The position numbers and the translations under genes are program-made. The notes beneath the pieces were generated by a model, which saw nothing but the letters and a program-made list of their open reading frames with translations, was not told the DNA's origin and searched no databases. A DNA stretch of 21,159 nucleotides from Olsenella_K sp036454645 (GTDB lineage: Bacteria > Actinomycetota > Coriobacteriia > Coriobacteriales > Atopobiaceae). Positions within the stretch are counted from its first letter, which is position 1; every line of letters starts with the position of its first letter. Shown here in pieces: positions 21,046-21,159 of the stretch. The stretch lies in NCBI GenBank assembly GCA_036454645.1, contig JAZHSQ010000032.1, forward strand, positions 1 through 21,159. The letters are read 5' to 3'.

Positions 21046-21159
21046 TGAACTGCGTCCCAAAACTTGGACGGCCAAATAGAGACTAAGCCACGCTCAGGGA
21101 CTGATTCCGGAACTCCTCCGGGGTCAGTCCCTTCAGTTTAACTTGCCGCCCTCTCGTGT
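21046..21159 (-). mobile_element. IS3-family (IS150-like group) insertion sequence, one end, runs off the window
   Basis: TGAACTGCGTCCCAAAACTT and the following GGAC (21046-21069) resemble the terminal inverted repeats of IS150-group IS3 elements (TG-start, CCCAAAA core, GTTGGAC-like end). They are followed 13 bases inward by the stop codon of an IS3-type transposase reading toward this end. Only the right-hand end of the element is present. The other end and the target duplication lie outside. Confidence 0.8.
21083..21159 (-). CDS. IS3-family transposase (OrfB), C-terminal fragment
   Basis: The last 24 codons of a minus-strand frame cut off by the window edge: TRGRQVKLKGLTPEEFRNQS and LSVA, then TAG at 21083-21085. 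The KLKGLTPxE(F/Y)RxQSL ending is characteristic of IS3-family DDE (rve domain) transposases, in which OrfB is made by -1 frameshift fusion with OrfA. Only the extreme C-terminus is visible, so whether the element is intact cannot be judged. Confidence 0.8.
   Translation of the reverse strand, partial: TRGRQVKLKGLTPEEFRNQSLSVA

Overview
The window is strongly GC-rich, about 21 kb of bacterial chromosome. Genes are tightly packed, and Shine-Dalgarno sites are mostly clear (GGAGG/GGGGAG-like). The gene set suggests a Gram-positive, high-GC anaerobe. It includes two PcsB/CwlO-type coiled-coil cell-wall proteins, a class II (YafJ-like) glutamine amidotransferase, a PaaK-ACT aryl-acid pair, a phosphofructokinase with GGNGS and PKTIDND motifs, LarC, and an IS3-family element. 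Class Coriobacteriia (an Olsenella/Atopobiaceae-like organism) is my best guess. This is inference from family knowledge; no rRNA or other phylogenetic marker is present.

Layout. Positions 1-375 (+): possibly the tail of an unseen gene, then a small zinc-ribbon membrane protein. Positions 418-9719 are all minus strand. Reading down the minus strand from 9719: a UPF0104/LPG-synthase-type integral membrane protein, a PPK2 polyphosphate kinase, a coiled-coil secreted protein with a C-terminal 3D/double-psi-barrel domain, a nucleoid-associated NdpA/YejK-type protein, an orphan A24 prepilin peptidase with an AT-rich 5' end, a second coiled-coil secreted protein with a C-terminal NlpC/P60-like domain and a twin-arginine signal, and LarC with a His-rich insert. 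Positions 9957-11382 (-): a MarR regulator followed by a DegV fatty-acid-binding protein. A perfect 16-bp palindrome lies on the predicted MarR promoter. Positions 11714-12757 (+): class II glutamine amidotransferase with an in-frame 15-bp tandem repeat. Positions 12969-15600 (-): a YedF-like protein lacking its signature cysteines, a strong terminator, and the overlapping ACT-domain and phenylacetate-CoA-ligase-like genes behind a structured leader. Positions 15825-18535 (-): YfbR-type 5'-deoxynucleotidase, M18 aminopeptidase and a small acidic protein. Positions 18808-20943 (+): 6-phosphofructokinase and a DEDDh exonuclease. From 21046 to the edge: one end of an IS3-family element next to what looks like a structured leader and ribosome binding site.

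Functional themes. (i) Envelope: two paralogous PcsB-like proteins with different catalytic heads, plus a UPF0104 flippase-like protein and a prepilin peptidase. (ii) Lipid: MarR and DegV look like a self-regulated fatty-acid module. (iii) Aryl-acid metabolism: PaaK-ACT are translationally coupled. (iv) Nucleotide and energy housekeeping: PPK2, YfbR, Pfk, M18.

A second theme is repeat expansion. Four genes (larC, the amidotransferase gene, yfbR and the small acidic gene) each carry an in-frame short tandem repeat with a period that is a multiple of 3. I see no CRISPR array, tRNA or rRNA, and no convincing multi-gene novel defence or mobile system. The most unusual single items are the cysteine-less YedF homologue, the repeat-interrupted amidotransferase, and the MarR palindrome coupled to DegV.
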